Source of the DNA: Cristatella mucedo
Lineage: Eukaryota; Bryozoa; Phylactolaemata; Cristatellidae
DNA: 64,000 nucleotides
Reading direction: 5' to 3'
Assembly: GCA_009760855.2 (NCBI GenBank)
Contig: WPIO01000025.1
Span: 2,345,501-2,409,500, forward strand
In this document: positions 49,801 through 57,620 of the stretch, in pieces
Numbering within the stretch: position 1 is the stretch's first letter
Layout of the letters: each line of letters opens with the position of its first letter
Translations under genes and position numbers: made by a program
The notes under the pieces: model-generated
Told to the model about the DNA's origin: nothing
The model's input: only the letters and a program-made list of their open reading frames with translations
Database searches by the model: none

Positions 49801-52746
49801 CTCAGGATCGAGGTCGTGAAAAGCAACTGCCTTACCTAGTGTGCCATCACGGCTCACCTACCTCTTCGGCCTAGGAATCCAGGTTTTAATCATTGGTGAC
49901 ATTAAGAGCTTTTCTTTTAACGTGCAGCCTTAGCCCTGAATTGGGATTGAATCGCTGAAACCCTTGCTTCAGTGCCCAAGGCTGCGGGGTGATGTATTCA
50001 TTTGCAGGCTTCTGGCCCATGACAGCAGTCGTGCACTGGTGCATTTCCTCTAAAAGGCGTCGCAGTGCCTTTACTGTGTGCCAATCTGCAGAGAATGGAG
50101 TAGCGCGGTTCCACTCGAATGTGCAGTAGAGGCTGGGCTGTTTATGGATATAGTCAACTAGCCGTACCTTGGAACTGCCAACCATGCTCTGCCATTTTGA
50201 TGAGTGTTTCTGTGAGTGGAGTCAGAGCAGAAATTCCTTGGGACTCACGTGTGCCTGTATTTGCAGTTCGATGGCAGCTGCTGCCTCTCAGAGTGTGATG
50301 CAGCCAAGCCTTTTGTGGAGTCGTTTGGGGGCAAAGCATCAGCTGGAGAGTTTCTCTTGGTGAATGATACTGGTGGTGATTATATACCAAGACAGTATTA
50401 AGTGGCTGCACCACCAGAGAAAAATGGTCCTAGGCATCAATGAGAAAGCTGACAGTGTTGTGTGCTTGAATTAAGACTTGTACTGCTAGGCTTTTCTTGT
50501 AGCTATCAAAGCCCTTTGGACTGCCAGCGATGCAAAAAGACGTGTGAGGTTTGGTCTAGCTGTTAAGGTGCTCGCCCTGACCAAGGTCTGACTGAGGTCG
50601 TGGGCTCGAGCTCCGAGGCATATGTGAAGCGCCTGAATAGAGATTAAGTTCTCTTGGGGCGCTATATAAATGAATTATATTGTTTTTATTGTCAGGAAGT
50701 TATTGTCGCCATTGTTACTTGTGAGGGTGGCTATGAGTTCAAACATATTACAGGTCGCCCCTGATAAGTAAATTAACACCGAAGTTTGACTCGGTTGCCA
50801 TGGCAGCTTCTGCATGTTTTCCTCAGCATTGGGCATTTTTGCACGGGCCTTTCCTGAGCAGCAATGTCACGTGCCACGACGTGACCTCTATCTAGCTCAG
50901 GACACAGATTAGCTTGCTTGCACTTCCGTTTTAGGCATCGCCCAGCTGTGCTGCGATGCTCGCAAACAGGTGCGCAGCCAGGCGCTCATGTACCTTCAGC
51001 GTGCGCTCCTCGTGCAAGACCTCAACCAGCTGTCTGCCGCCGAGTGGGAGCTGTGCTTCAACCGAGTCCTTTTCCCTCTGCTTGCCATACTGCTGGAGAA
51101 AGCGCCCTCTGCCGGTAACACCAGCTCACTGCAGCAGCACCGTAGTTCAGGCATTGCGATCGACTCGGCTAGCTTGGAGGAGACGCGCATGCGAGCCTCC
51201 ACTCTGCTGTCCAAGGTGAGGGCGAGGATACAGGGAAAGGCATGCAGCGGCGTGAGCTGGCTGCGGCGATGGCTGCTACGCACAGGTGCACAACTTGACC
51301 GACCGCCTGGTGGGCACCTCGTTTCCAGGTGTTCCTCCAGCATCTCCATCCTCTGCTGTCGCTAAGCACATTCACGGCTCTCTGGCTCACCATTCTCGAC
51401 TTCATGCGCAAGTACATGCATGCTGACAAGAGCGACCTGCTGGTGAGTGGTCTCGGTCGTCGCCGCTGCCGGAGCATACCGGCAGCAGGGTGGCACACCG
51501 GTGGTCGGCGCCTTTTGCTCCGGCAAGCAGCATGCCACGAACATGCCACTGCTTCGAGTGCCAGTTTGCCACTTGCAGTCAACGTGACATCGATCATTGG
51601 ACGATTGCAGTTCGAAGCTATACCTGAGTCTCTGAAGAATATGCTACGGGTCATGAACACGGCTGGCATATTCCAAGAGAAGGATGCAGGCGGTGAAGAA
51701 TCTACGCTCTGGAAGCTCACGTGGGAGTGCGTCGATACCTTTTTGCCTCACCTAAAGGCTGAACTCTTCCCTCCGCCTGGTGAGAAGCTACTACTTGGAC
51801 TGCAGTGACTAGCAAACGTGCGCTATATGTGTTTGTGTAATCCCCTAGTGAGTAAGCGGCTGCTTAGGTTGTAGCCGCAGTATGCATAGTATCCTCCAGG
51901 AAATGCAAAAAGTACCCGTGGGTGAAAGGCCTCTCGGAAATGAGTGCCTGCAAAGAATAGAATCAGTCACCACGCTGATCACTAGCTTGATGAAAGCCGG
52001 TTGCATATATATCACTCAAGAAATCTAGCGGTCTTCTTCTTCGAGATGAAATTTGGTTACTTTTGAAGCATGATCTGGCAATTTAGGCTTCATAGTGCAC
52101 TCGAAATTAGAGAAGTGTGCGCAAGTGATGGTGATTCAACAGGCTTAGACTACCACTAGCTATCTGCGATTATCCCTGCATATTAGGTATCTCTCGTAAA
52201 GCTTCTGCTGTAGCTGCTCATGCTAAAGATCTTTTGTGCCACCATATTGACTTGTATCCCTCTAGGGGCCCAAGTCCGGGCCATGGCTCATGGGGCTTTA
52301 AGCATTTTCATAGCAAATATTTTGCATTCATTATTTGTTGGTTTTCTACCACTTCCAATTGGCTTGCAGACTTCGGAACCTGGTTTGTAGCAAAAATGGC
52401 AACTCATTTGCTGGCTAGGTGTACTGGCTCCCCTGGCCGCCCATGTTACTGCAGTCGAGTAGATAGATATACATACCAAGACTCGTGATCAGTGGACTAC
52501 CCCATAGAGTATTCTACTGTTATTCCACAGTACAGTTTTCTGCTTTATCGTATGTGCGCATGCATATGCGCATGAATGCGCAAGCGTGTGGATGCCGAGG
52601 GCCGAGTATATAGGAGCATTTTTTAGTGGTGGCTTTTTCGTTGCTGCTGTTGTCTGGTGGCTTATTTTGGTTTGCATTTTAATCACTGGATTTAGTTGCT
52701 AAGCCAGTATCCTCCTGCTGCCGTGAACACTGCCGTCATTAGTACT

Positions 52747-52813
<67 letters not shown>

Positions 52814-55800
52814 TAGTGTGCTAGCATGTAAGCTCCGAATTTTGCCATATTTACTGCATCCCGTTCTCTAAACCTTACGCTTATGCATGTAATGCAAACG
52901 TTAGATATAGTTGTTGTTGTGAGCTTGTGTGTGCGCGTATTGCTAAACAGCAAACGACTTAGAGCACTCGGAACACAACCGAACTCAACAACGTCTAATC
53001 AATGACTCTCTGCAGACGTTCCAATCTAACCGGAGCTTCGGTCGTCTGCCCCAGGGACGCTGTGCTCCGATTGGCCATCATGACAATCACTGATCTCGAA
53101 TATCTCCTTCCTCTGTGATGTCTGAACCTGGGCCTAATGTTATTATTAGTCCGAAGTAACCATATTTTCTTGGGTTTTTTTTTCTCTATTTAAGTCATAT
53201 ATCACCGGTTTCACCTTGGTTGTAGTTTGAGAAATAATTCTGTGGCTACTTTTGGCATTGAAGGAGCCTGTACTTTTAGTTTTGTGAGAAATCTGCTGAA
53301 ATCGCTAAGTAGTGGGTTTGTCCTCACATTTTGATTGTTTCACTTTGCAGCAAATGTAAAGCGCCTAGAGAGAGATTAAGTTCTCTGAGGGCGCTTTATC
53401 AAGTGTTATTATTATTATTATAGCATAGGTGAGCCAAGGAGAAATGGTAACCTGATAGTGAGCAACAAAAAATTGGTATGGCTCAAAAGCCCAAACGGCC
53501 GTCAGGGACTAAGAATTGCAATTCCACTCTGCTAGATCGACATATTTCAGCAGTGCCTGTTAGTTAAGAGGAATCCAGCATCGGCTTCCATGTCATCGTT
53601 AACAATCTTTTGTCCCTACAAGAAGGTGCATACCACCAACTGCAGGTGCTCAGTGATTGCTCGAATTGCACTTTTCCTGATCACTTTTGCTGCTGCCTGG
53701 ACTTCATTCTCGTACAGGCAGTGGGCCTCTTGACAAACTAGCTTGAATATGGTCACCAATCAGTGTGGTGTTTGCCAATGGCTTGCTGTTGGCTGATGCT
53801 GGGAATCTGCCAAGTCTGTACAGGGCAACTATCAAACCACCTGGAGCTTTTTCTGCAATAATGGACTTGAAGCAAAATCTACCTGACTTAAATCAGAAGT
53901 AATTTTGGGGCTACGTTAAACAAGCAGAGCTGAACTCACATTTCAAATTTCACTGATACGTAAATTAATGGCCGAGTTATGTAATTTACAGGGTGCAAAG
54001 CATGGCTGTGTGTGCACATGCGGCATCCATAGTAAAGTTGGTCACTCAAAGATCCTCGCTTGTACATTCATTCAGGCATCTTTTTCTTGGTCAGGTCGTC
54101 CTTGACAGAGATGGCCTGCTCAGAGCGCATCCTGTTGGACAGATTTTGTGAGGAGGCCGCCCTTAAGTCGTTTTAGGTGACTTGCTTCTTTTGCGTTGTT
54201 GCTGCCGTCGACATGCTGCGTAGTGAGCGCACTAACCTGCAGCAGGTACACTGTAAGGAAGACCTGTGTTTTTTCTCAGGTGGCCGAAAGATGGAGCTAG
54301 CAGCAGCTGCCGTTTAACTAGACAACTCCCATTAGTAATACGGTCATACTAAAAGTTCACCTGCTGCCAGTAGCAACCAGCACTGTTAGCAGGGCAGTGC
54401 CGATAAGTCAAACCAGACGGTCTCTGAGCAGCTGATCTTGTAGGCTGTCTTGTAGCTGGGCTGGTAGACTCGGCCCAGGTACCCCAGAGAGTGAGTATCT
54501 GCAGTTTAGAAGTTTTTCTTGCATCGCACTTCAGAACTCCTCGAACGGCTTGCCTGTTCGCTGTGCAAATTGAAGGGGAATCTTCGATTATGTTTGATAA
54601 TCGTGCATGATCGTTATATTGATTGTTGATTGTGGTCCTAACTGCAGTTTCGTGCCTAGTCGTTGATTATTTCCTTGTCACCCACACAATAAAATACCTA
54701 GGCCACGACGTAATCAGCACCCTGACCAGCTGCTAATGATGCTAGCAGCAGCTGGCAGCACAATATACACGAAAAGTACGATCTGCTTGTCAGCACTCTC
54801 AGCTGGCACTTTCGATAGGACGCTATAGCTAGACTGCTGGAACCGAACCGATCGGGACTCCTCTGTCTTGTGCCCCAAAACATCTATAAATTGCCGAGCT
54901 AGTTTGGTCCAGCGGTTAAGGTCCTTGCCCCGACCAAGGTCTGGCTAAGGTCGTGAGCTCCAGCCCCTAGGCATATGTGAAGCGTCTGAATAGAGATTGA
55001 GTTCTCTTGGGGTGCTATATAAATTATTGTTATTGTTATTATTATTAAAGCAACCGGGATCTTTCACGAGAGGTGATCCGCCTCTGTCTCAGCATCGGTC
55101 TTGCGGTGGCAGAGCTTGGGATCTTTGTCACGGCGGCTCTTTCTTCGTACGTGGGTGCTGATATGTTACATCAGTGATCCAAAACCGTCATCACCTTGTC
55201 TTATTCTGGGAGTGTGCTGTGGGCCTGCTGCCTGCAGGATGGCCCGGATAATGCAGTTTTGGTGCACATTATGCATGTATTTTTTGGTGCTATGGTGGTT
55301 CGTGTCCGACCCGGAAGACCTTCAGCTCTGCTCACAAGTTAGATTATGCTACACTTGTAGCATGCATAACCGAAAACCTGTGGATGTGTGTTTTTTTGTA
55401 GAAGATTCGAGAAAGAACATCACTTCCGAAGGCGAACTAGGCAGCTGTCCGCAACTTCAGCCGGAACATCAGTCTGCCAGCTTGGCTTCTGCTGCTGATA
55501 GCCAGCCAGCCTCCTCTTGCCTGGCTGCATCACCTCAACAGCCCGATGCCACAATGGCAGCAGCTGATGCTACTATCTCTTTGCCATCCTCTGCAGCCAC
55601 CAATTTCGACCCTTCAGTATCAGCAGCACCTGGTCACATAACATCTGCAACCCTGTCTGCAGGCATGCCACGTCCGAGCAGTCCCCTGATGGAGCAGCCA
55701 TCACTTTCGGCATCTGCATTTGTGCTGCTACACCCGCCACTTGATGCAGCTGCTGTTGCATCAGCGATGCCTCGTCTTGCACCACCCGTCTTGCCTACGG

Positions 55801-56081
55801 CATCGCCTGCTGAACTGCTTCATCCAACTATTGGTTTGCACCTAAATGCACCACCTGTTAGCCACACGATGTCAGCCGGCTCACCGACACACCGGGCCAT
55901 GCCTCCTGTGCTCCCATCTGCTGGTAGCTCACCGATAACTTTTCAAGGGTTTGCACCTACAAGTTACACTAGTATGTCTTTGTTGTTGGATCCGACAGTC
56001 ATGCAGGGAACTTCAATTACCCCGCTGTTCGCTGTCCAGGTATGTGCACCAGTATTGCATGGCCCTAGCAAGAGCTATTGA
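19265..56081 (+). CDS. GBF1: GBF1: Golgi brefeldin A-resistant ARF guanine-nucleotide exchange factor, 33 coding exons, about 2067 aa
   Basis: GBF1 catalyses GDP-to-GTP exchange on class I/II ARF GTPases at the cis-Golgi and ER-Golgi intermediate compartment, which recruits COPI. I assembled 33 exons by splice sites and family resemblance. Their 6204 nt keep one frame with no stop, which is strong evidence the model is essentially right. Exon coordinates are in the block entries below. The start ([12 protein letters not shown]) has the same 12-residue spacing as vertebrate GBF1. Domain order is DCB, acidic/Ser linker, HUS box (NYDCD), Sec7 (about 715-905; catalytic Glu about 805 in FRLPGESP), HDS1, HDS2, a basic/acidic linker, HDS3 and a Pro/Ser/Ala tail. 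The family is usually near 1850 residues; the extra length is in linkers and tail. Met at about 843, matching the vertebrate Met linked to brefeldin A sensitivity, is kept. No AATAAA was found close downstream. Confidence 0.95.
20341..20488 (+). mobile_element. SINE-B copy
   Basis: A tRNA-like head carries a box A-like stretch (TGGCACACTAGGTAAGG) and a box B-like AAATTCGAATTC. The body has ...AAGCAGTGGTCATAGCC, and the tail is TTCTGTTGCTATACAAAAGAGGCTGTTAAAT. It shares head, body and tail with five other copies in this window. Confidence 0.8.
21835..21960 (-). mobile_element. LINE-B 3' fragment
   Basis: It matches the minus-strand copy at 63.36-63.48 kb: CTGTAACTCCACAAA, GTGGGTGTTACGCAGCAGAG, then GGTAGCCAACAGACTT. 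On the minus strand this reads the end of ORF2 (the GCEWAIQNS region) and the short 3' UTR. Confidence 0.8.
22578..24188 (+). other. GBF1 intron 4
   Basis: Contains CT-rich sequence and an (AT)n tract at 23405-23476. I see nothing else in the 1.6 kb. Confidence 0.6.
23405..23476. repeat. (CTCC/CT)n followed by (AT)n microsatellite
   Basis: A compound simple repeat: pyrimidine-rich at 23405-23428, then uninterrupted AT at 23430-23476. Confidence 0.95.
24298..25763 (+). other. GBF1 intron 5
   Basis: 1.47 kb. A GC-richer stretch at about 24.84-25.45 kb stands out by composition, but I recognise no element or coding sequence. Confidence 0.5.
26157..26237. repeat. (AGAG/ACAG)n purine-rich simple repeat
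   Basis: Imperfect GA repeats with interspersed ACAG units, about 80 bp. Confidence 0.9.
26775..27156 (+). mobile_element. LINE-A 3' end (ORF2 C-terminus, 3' UTR, hairpin tail)
   Basis: It begins in the ORF2 C-terminal module, reading [18 protein letters not shown] with small frame lesions, then [10 protein letters not shown]. After a 3' UTR of about 150 bp comes AAGCGCCTAGAAAGAGATT then AAGTTCTCTGAAGGCGCTT, which pair as a hairpin, and (ATT)n. The WNSLP module and hairpin tail are typical of CR1/L2-clade non-LTR elements. Confidence 0.85.
28136..30077 (+). CDS. GBF1: GBF1 exons 7-8: variable Ser/Ala and acidic linker
   Basis: Exon 28136-28597 (154 codons) opens with LKMRAG, as in vertebrate GBF1, then becomes low-complexity Ala/Thr/Ser/Asp sequence. 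Exon 30030-30077 encodes 16 residues ending in an acidic-Ser run (EAEDDDSSS). Both begin and end in phase 0, so either could be skipped without a frameshift. The linker is disordered in the family. Confidence 0.85.
28949..29105 (+). mobile_element. SINE-B copy
   Basis: The head is GTGATAGCCCATGAGGTAAGG, the hairpin region is reduced, box B reads GGGTTCGAATC, and the tail is TTCTGTCGTTACACAAGAGGC. Confidence 0.75.
30996..31165 (+). mobile_element. SINE-B copy
   Basis: Head GTGATGGCACACTAGGTAAGG, stem GACCTTGGTCCCGATGTCGT, box B-like GGTTTGATTCC, body CACTGCAAGCGGTGGTGATAGCC, and the full tail ending GCTATACAAAAAGAGGCTG. Confidence 0.85.
31238..31315 (+). mobile_element. LINE-A/SINE-A-type tail fragment
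   Basis: Reads GTAAAGTACCGAAAAAGAGAGTCAG, then TTCTCTGAGGGTGCTATAAAAATG and TTAATATTATTG. Only the tail is left. Confidence 0.65.
31419..32543 (+). CDS. GBF1: GBF1 exons 9-13: HUS region
   Basis: Exons: 31419-31524, 31612-31832, 31928-32026, 32119-32316 and 32405-32543. They encode about residues 382-636. Diagnostic blocks are [24 protein letters not shown], and the HUS box NYDCDLY at about 569-575. HUS interacts with DCB in the same chain and supports membrane recruitment. Introns here are short (about 85-95 bp), unlike the rest of the gene. Confidence 0.95.
32625..32688. repeat. Four tandem copies of a 16-bp unit
   Basis: The unit ATACCTATACAGCCAA is repeated four times with one substitution (in copy 2). 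The repeats are contiguous, without spacers. Confidence 0.95.
32735..32815. repeat. Unclassified dispersed repeat, copy 1
   Basis: It shares AGCAGAGCTG, CATTTCAAATTTC, ATACGT and TAATTTACA blocks, in the same order and spacing, with 53920-54000. No family is recognised. Confidence 0.5.
33160..33278 (-). mobile_element. SINE-B fragment, antisense
   Basis: On the minus strand the body and tail of SINE-B are readable, including box B-like GGATTCGGGTCC and a diverged AGCAGC body. The head is largely lost. Confidence 0.6.
33411..33545 (+). mobile_element. SINE-A copy
   Basis: The tRNA-like head has TTTGGTCCAGCAGTTAGGG as box A region and GTGGGTGCGAGCCCC as box B region. The body CCGACCAAGGTCTGGCTGAGG follows the family, and the tail AGAGATTAAGCTCTTGGGGCGCTATACAAGTG resembles LINE-A. 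Seven bases of the tail stem are missing here. Confidence 0.8.
34757..34832 (+). mobile_element. LINE-A/SINE-A-type tail fragment
   Basis: Reads ATATGTATAGTGCCTAGAAA, GAGATTTAGTTCTATGATATT, then GCTATACAAAT, with ATTATTATC after a short gap. Confidence 0.65.
35261..39178 (+). CDS. GBF1: GBF1 exons 14-19: linker and catalytic Sec7 domain
   Basis: Exons: 35261-35320, 35451-35626, 35813-36009, 36213-36462, 38402-38484 and 39115-39178. The first two encode a linker ending REARSKKK, as before Sec7 in vertebrate GBF1. Sec7 starts at LLLAVEQFN. Motif 1 is [13 protein letters not shown], with the catalytic Glu. Motif 2 is [19 protein letters not shown], lining the ARF switch groove. The domain closes with [10 protein letters not shown] and [15 protein letters not shown]. 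The donor at 35627 (GTTCGT) is weak, but splicing there gives the conserved KKK-ILL join. Confidence 0.96.
36722..36761. repeat. Two exact 20-bp tandem copies
   Basis: GACAAGTAAGGAAGTGTGAG occurs twice in direct succession. Confidence 0.92.
37545..38000 (+). mobile_element. Old LINE reverse-transcriptase relic
   Basis: Across several frameshifts and stops, the CR1/L2-like RT order can be read: an LANYRPVS-like stretch with PFLSK, then SGFRANHS-like with ARLQVNN, then [10 protein letters not shown]-like. It is much more decayed than LINE-B at 43.8-46.1 kb and lies within a GBF1 intron. Confidence 0.6.
38690..38857 (-). mobile_element. SINE-B copy, antisense
   Basis: Minus strand: head with GAGCCGGGATGGTATAATAGG, a perfect 24-bp palindrome (38794-38817), box B GGATTCGAATCC, body TTGCAAGAGGTGGTAACAGCC, and tail TTCTGTCGATATATACAAGAGG. 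Nearly full length. Confidence 0.85.
39358..42766 (+). CDS. GBF1: GBF1 exons 20-25: HDS1 and HDS2 helical repeats
   Basis: Exons: 39358-39530, 39637-39736, 39847-40100, 40694-41059, 42261-42414 and 42520-42766. Diagnostic blocks include [65 protein letters not shown] and [23 protein letters not shown]1 binds lipid and supports Golgi or lipid-droplet targeting in the family. Exon 40694-41059 carries a Ser/Gly-rich insert (about residues 1097-1116). Confidence 0.94.
40101..42260 (+). other. GBF1 introns 22 and 23 (flanking exon 40694-41059)
   Basis: No repeat family or coding sequence was recognised beyond the exon between them. Open frames such as 41494-41718 on the minus strand have no visible domain. 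Confidence 0.5.
42767..46700 (+). other. GBF1 intron 25
   Basis: The largest GBF1 intron by content: its second half is a LINE-B copy in sense orientation (about 43770-46085). The rest is unassigned. Confidence 0.7.
43770..46085 (+). mobile_element. LINE-B: 5'-truncated CR1/L2-clade non-LTR retrotransposon
   Basis: The copy covers the end of the endonuclease-RT connector, RT and the C-terminal module. RT landmarks are [64 protein letters not shown] and [11 protein letters not shown]. Then come [20 protein letters not shown], a thumb-like segment and [15 protein letters not shown], ending at a stop near 46009. Lesions include a stop at 44807-44809 and frame changes near 44970, 45135 and 45300, so it is dead. 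The usual Tyr before ADD is Ser. The endonuclease is absent. It sits sense-wise in a GBF1 intron. Confidence 0.9.
46701..49442 (+). CDS. GBF1: GBF1 exons 26-29: central linker region and following helices
   Basis: Exons: 46701-46879, 47008-47314, 48815-49044 and 49229-49442. Conserved anchors are [57 protein letters not shown] and [10 protein letters not shown]. Exon 48815-49044 is Lys/Arg-rich then acidic (DDEDEDE), and very GC- and CpG-rich, unlike the 5' exons. An intron carrying a LINE-B copy precedes the block. Confidence 0.92.
47315..48814 (+). other. GBF1 intron 27
   Basis: 1.5 kb with a poly-C stretch just before the next acceptor. No element or coding sequence is recognised. Confidence 0.5.
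49690..49858 (-). mobile_element. SINE-B copy, antisense
   Basis: Minus strand: head GAGCCGTGATGGCACACTAGG, stem CACGACCTC with loop GATCCT and stem GAGGTCGTG, box B GGGTTCGAATT, body GCAAGCGGCTGTGATAGCC, and tail TTCTGTCGCTATACACAAGA. This is the best-preserved copy and shows the consensus layout. Confidence 0.9.
50547..50690 (+). mobile_element. SINE-A copy
   Basis: Head TTTGGTCTAGCTGTTAAGG, CTGACCAAGGTCTGACTGAGG, box B GTGGGCTCGAGCTCC, then AAGCGCCTGAATAGAGATT and AAGTTCTCTTGGGGCGCTAT with ATAAATGAATT at the end. The full tail hairpin is intact. Confidence 0.88.
50935..51779 (+). CDS. GBF1: GBF1 exons 30-32: HDS3 region
   Basis: Exons: 50935-51215, 51329-51442 and 51611-51779. Blocks such as [44 protein letters not shown] and [20 protein letters not shown] match the last helical repeat of GBF1 closely. 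Third-position GC is high. Confidence 0.94.
52748..52811. repeat. (CT)n microsatellite, 64 bp
   Basis: Uninterrupted CT dinucleotides. Confidence 0.97.
53345..53421 (+). mobile_element. LINE-A tail, severely 5'-truncated
   Basis: Only AGCAAATGTAAAGCGCC, TAGAGAGAGATTAAGTTCTC, TGAGGGCGCTTTATCAAGTG and (TTA)n remain. It matches the tails at 27.1 and 62.6 kb almost exactly. Confidence 0.85.
53920..54000. repeat. Unclassified dispersed repeat, copy 2
   Basis: Same ordered blocks as 32735-32815. Confidence 0.5.
54893..55050 (+). mobile_element. SINE-A copy
   Basis: GCCGAGCTAGTTTGGTCCAG, CGGTTAAGG, CCGACCAAGGTCTGGCTAAGG, box B-like GTGAGCTCCAGCCCC, then AGCGTCTGAATAGAGATTGA, GTTCTCTTGGGGTGCTATAT and a (TTATTG/TTA)n end. 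Full length. Confidence 0.88.
55402..56081 (+). CDS. GBF1: GBF1 exon 33: Pro/Ser/Ala-rich C-terminal tail
   Basis: The acceptor TTTTTGTAG/AAG at 55401 joins in phase to exon 32. It encodes about 226 low-complexity residues rich in Ala, Ser, Pro and Leu. The end ([17 protein letters not shown]) resembles the end of vertebrate GBF1, and a stop TGA follows at 56079-56081. A CAG/GTATGT donor at 56041 could instead splice on, for instance to 58713-58790 (25 residues and a stop). The read-through end is the simpler model. Confidence 0.8.
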
Positions 56082-56516
56082 TAATGGCTGTTGTGCTGTT
56101 TGTTGATGCTAGGCGATGGTTCACTTTTTTCTTCTAGTTGTGTAGCCTGTGTTGAGTTCATTGTACTGTGTTGGTTGCATGGTTTCCGATATTTTTGAGT
56201 ATCATCTGCTCACCTGATACTGAGGCCAATGCATCCCACTAAGCACTGATGGCTGTGCTCAAGGGGAATGCCCAGGCCTCTAACGTTTGGAGATGGCTAA
56301 CAGATGTGTCCAATCAGCAGTTGATGGTATGCTGTGATAGAAAGGCATTTGGTTGGGGGAACACCTAGAAACGTGTGCTAGACGAGTCGAGTATACGTCT
56401 TAGAATGGATGAACCACATCTCTTTCTGAGTAGCTAAGCATTTCTATAAATTGTATATGCTTCTTCAGTTACAGTCCGGTTTGTCATCGGTGGATTGATT
56501 TAGGTTTTCCTAAATA

Positions 56517-57235
56517 ATGATAGTAATAATACATTTGTATAGCACCCTCACAGAACTTAATCTCTTTCTAGGCACTTATCATATGCGTAAAGGAAGCATG
56601 ATCAGATGGTTGGTGGTAGCATCCACGTGTCAACAAGTATAACGTGGTTAGAGATAACATGCACAGTGTCAACATGTACACATGGTTAGTAAGCGTGATC
56701 GAATGGTTGGTGGTAACATCCACACGTCAACAGCATAATTTGGAGATATAAGATAAATGCACAGTGTTAACATGTAAATATGGTTAGTATTGTCAGCGGG
56801 CATAAATACACCAAGGACAACTTTAAAGGACCCACCAAATATCGTTGAAACAGTTGTGTTAGCTTCTGTTTAAATGCCCTCAAGTCGGGGGATGTCGTGA
56901 CGTCAGTCGGGTGTGAGGCCCAGGCTTTGGATGCTAAGAACTAGAGGCACGATCTCCAAAGGATTTGAGGTTTGTCCGAGGTATAGGTAACGATCTGAGT
57001 CAGAAAAGTGGGTGTTACGATGGATGCCTAGCCTGGTGGGTGAGTAGTTCTGATAGGCTGGAGCCAGACAATGAAGGGACCTAGAAGTGAGTGACAGAAC
57101 CTTGAAGTCGATGCATTGCTTGATTGGGAGCCAGTGCAAGTCGGCAAGAAGTGGTGTGATGTGGCAGCGGCAACTGCATGCTGCTGTGCATCTAGCGGTT
57201 AGTTGTGACTGGCTGTATAGCAGGCTAACCAATTG
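56517..57235 (-). mobile_element. LINE-A 3' end with ORF2 C-terminus
   Basis: On the minus strand: HITPLLADLHWLPIKQCIDF, KVLSLTSRSLHCLAPAY, then SDRYLYL and a frame-broken segment. A duplicated 3' UTR and the hairpin tail with (ATT)n follow at 56517-56585. The LHWLP and FK-L-L-T-hydrophobic pattern is the end of CR1/L2 ORF2. Confidence 0.85.
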
Positions 57236-57245
57236 AATTGCTTCC

Positions 57246-57342
57246 TTTCCAGCATATAAAATGTCTAGCAAGAGATTTAGTTCTTTTAGGGTGCTATACA
57301 AATGTCTTATTATTATTATTATTATTATTGTTATTATCCGAA
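57246..57342 (+). mobile_element. LINE-A/SINE-A-type tail, opposite orientation to its neighbour
   Basis: Reads ATAAAATGTCTAGCAAGAGA, TTTAGTTCTTTTAGGGTGCT, ATACAAATG and (TTA)n. It directly abuts the 5' side of the minus-strand LINE-A fragment, head to head with it. Confidence 0.7.
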
Positions 57343-57620
57343 AGCATATTCATATTTATACACGGGCATGCTCTAACTTAACTGAAAGTGACCAGAATTT
57401 TCCTTTGCATGAAGCTTCTAGCTTAGTGATGAAGAGGGTAGGACAATATGGCTCTTCATATGCATGTGGTTGTAATATCGATGGGATTTCTTTTAGTCTC
57501 ATTTGAAAGAAATGTCAGTGCATATGAAAATGATTATTTGTATTATTGCTTAGTTCTTATTCGTTTGAACCGCTATTTTAACGACAGAAAATCCCCAAGC
57601 ACTGATAGTTAATCCATGCC

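Larger units (their letters stand above)
49443..50934 (+). other. GBF1 intron 29
   Basis: Carries an antisense SINE-B (49690-49858) and a sense SINE-A (50547-50690). The rest is unassigned. Confidence 0.6.
51780..55401 (+). other. GBF1 intron 32
   Basis: 3.6 kb, holding a (CT)n tract, a LINE-A tail, the second copy of the unclassified dispersed repeat and a SINE-A. No further coding exon was recognised. Confidence 0.6.

Noticed and set aside
55101-55401. An upstream extension of the GBF1 tail exon from 55101
   Set aside because: The open frame continues upstream by chance; a pyrimidine-rich TTTTTGTAG acceptor at 55401 joins in phase to exon 32.
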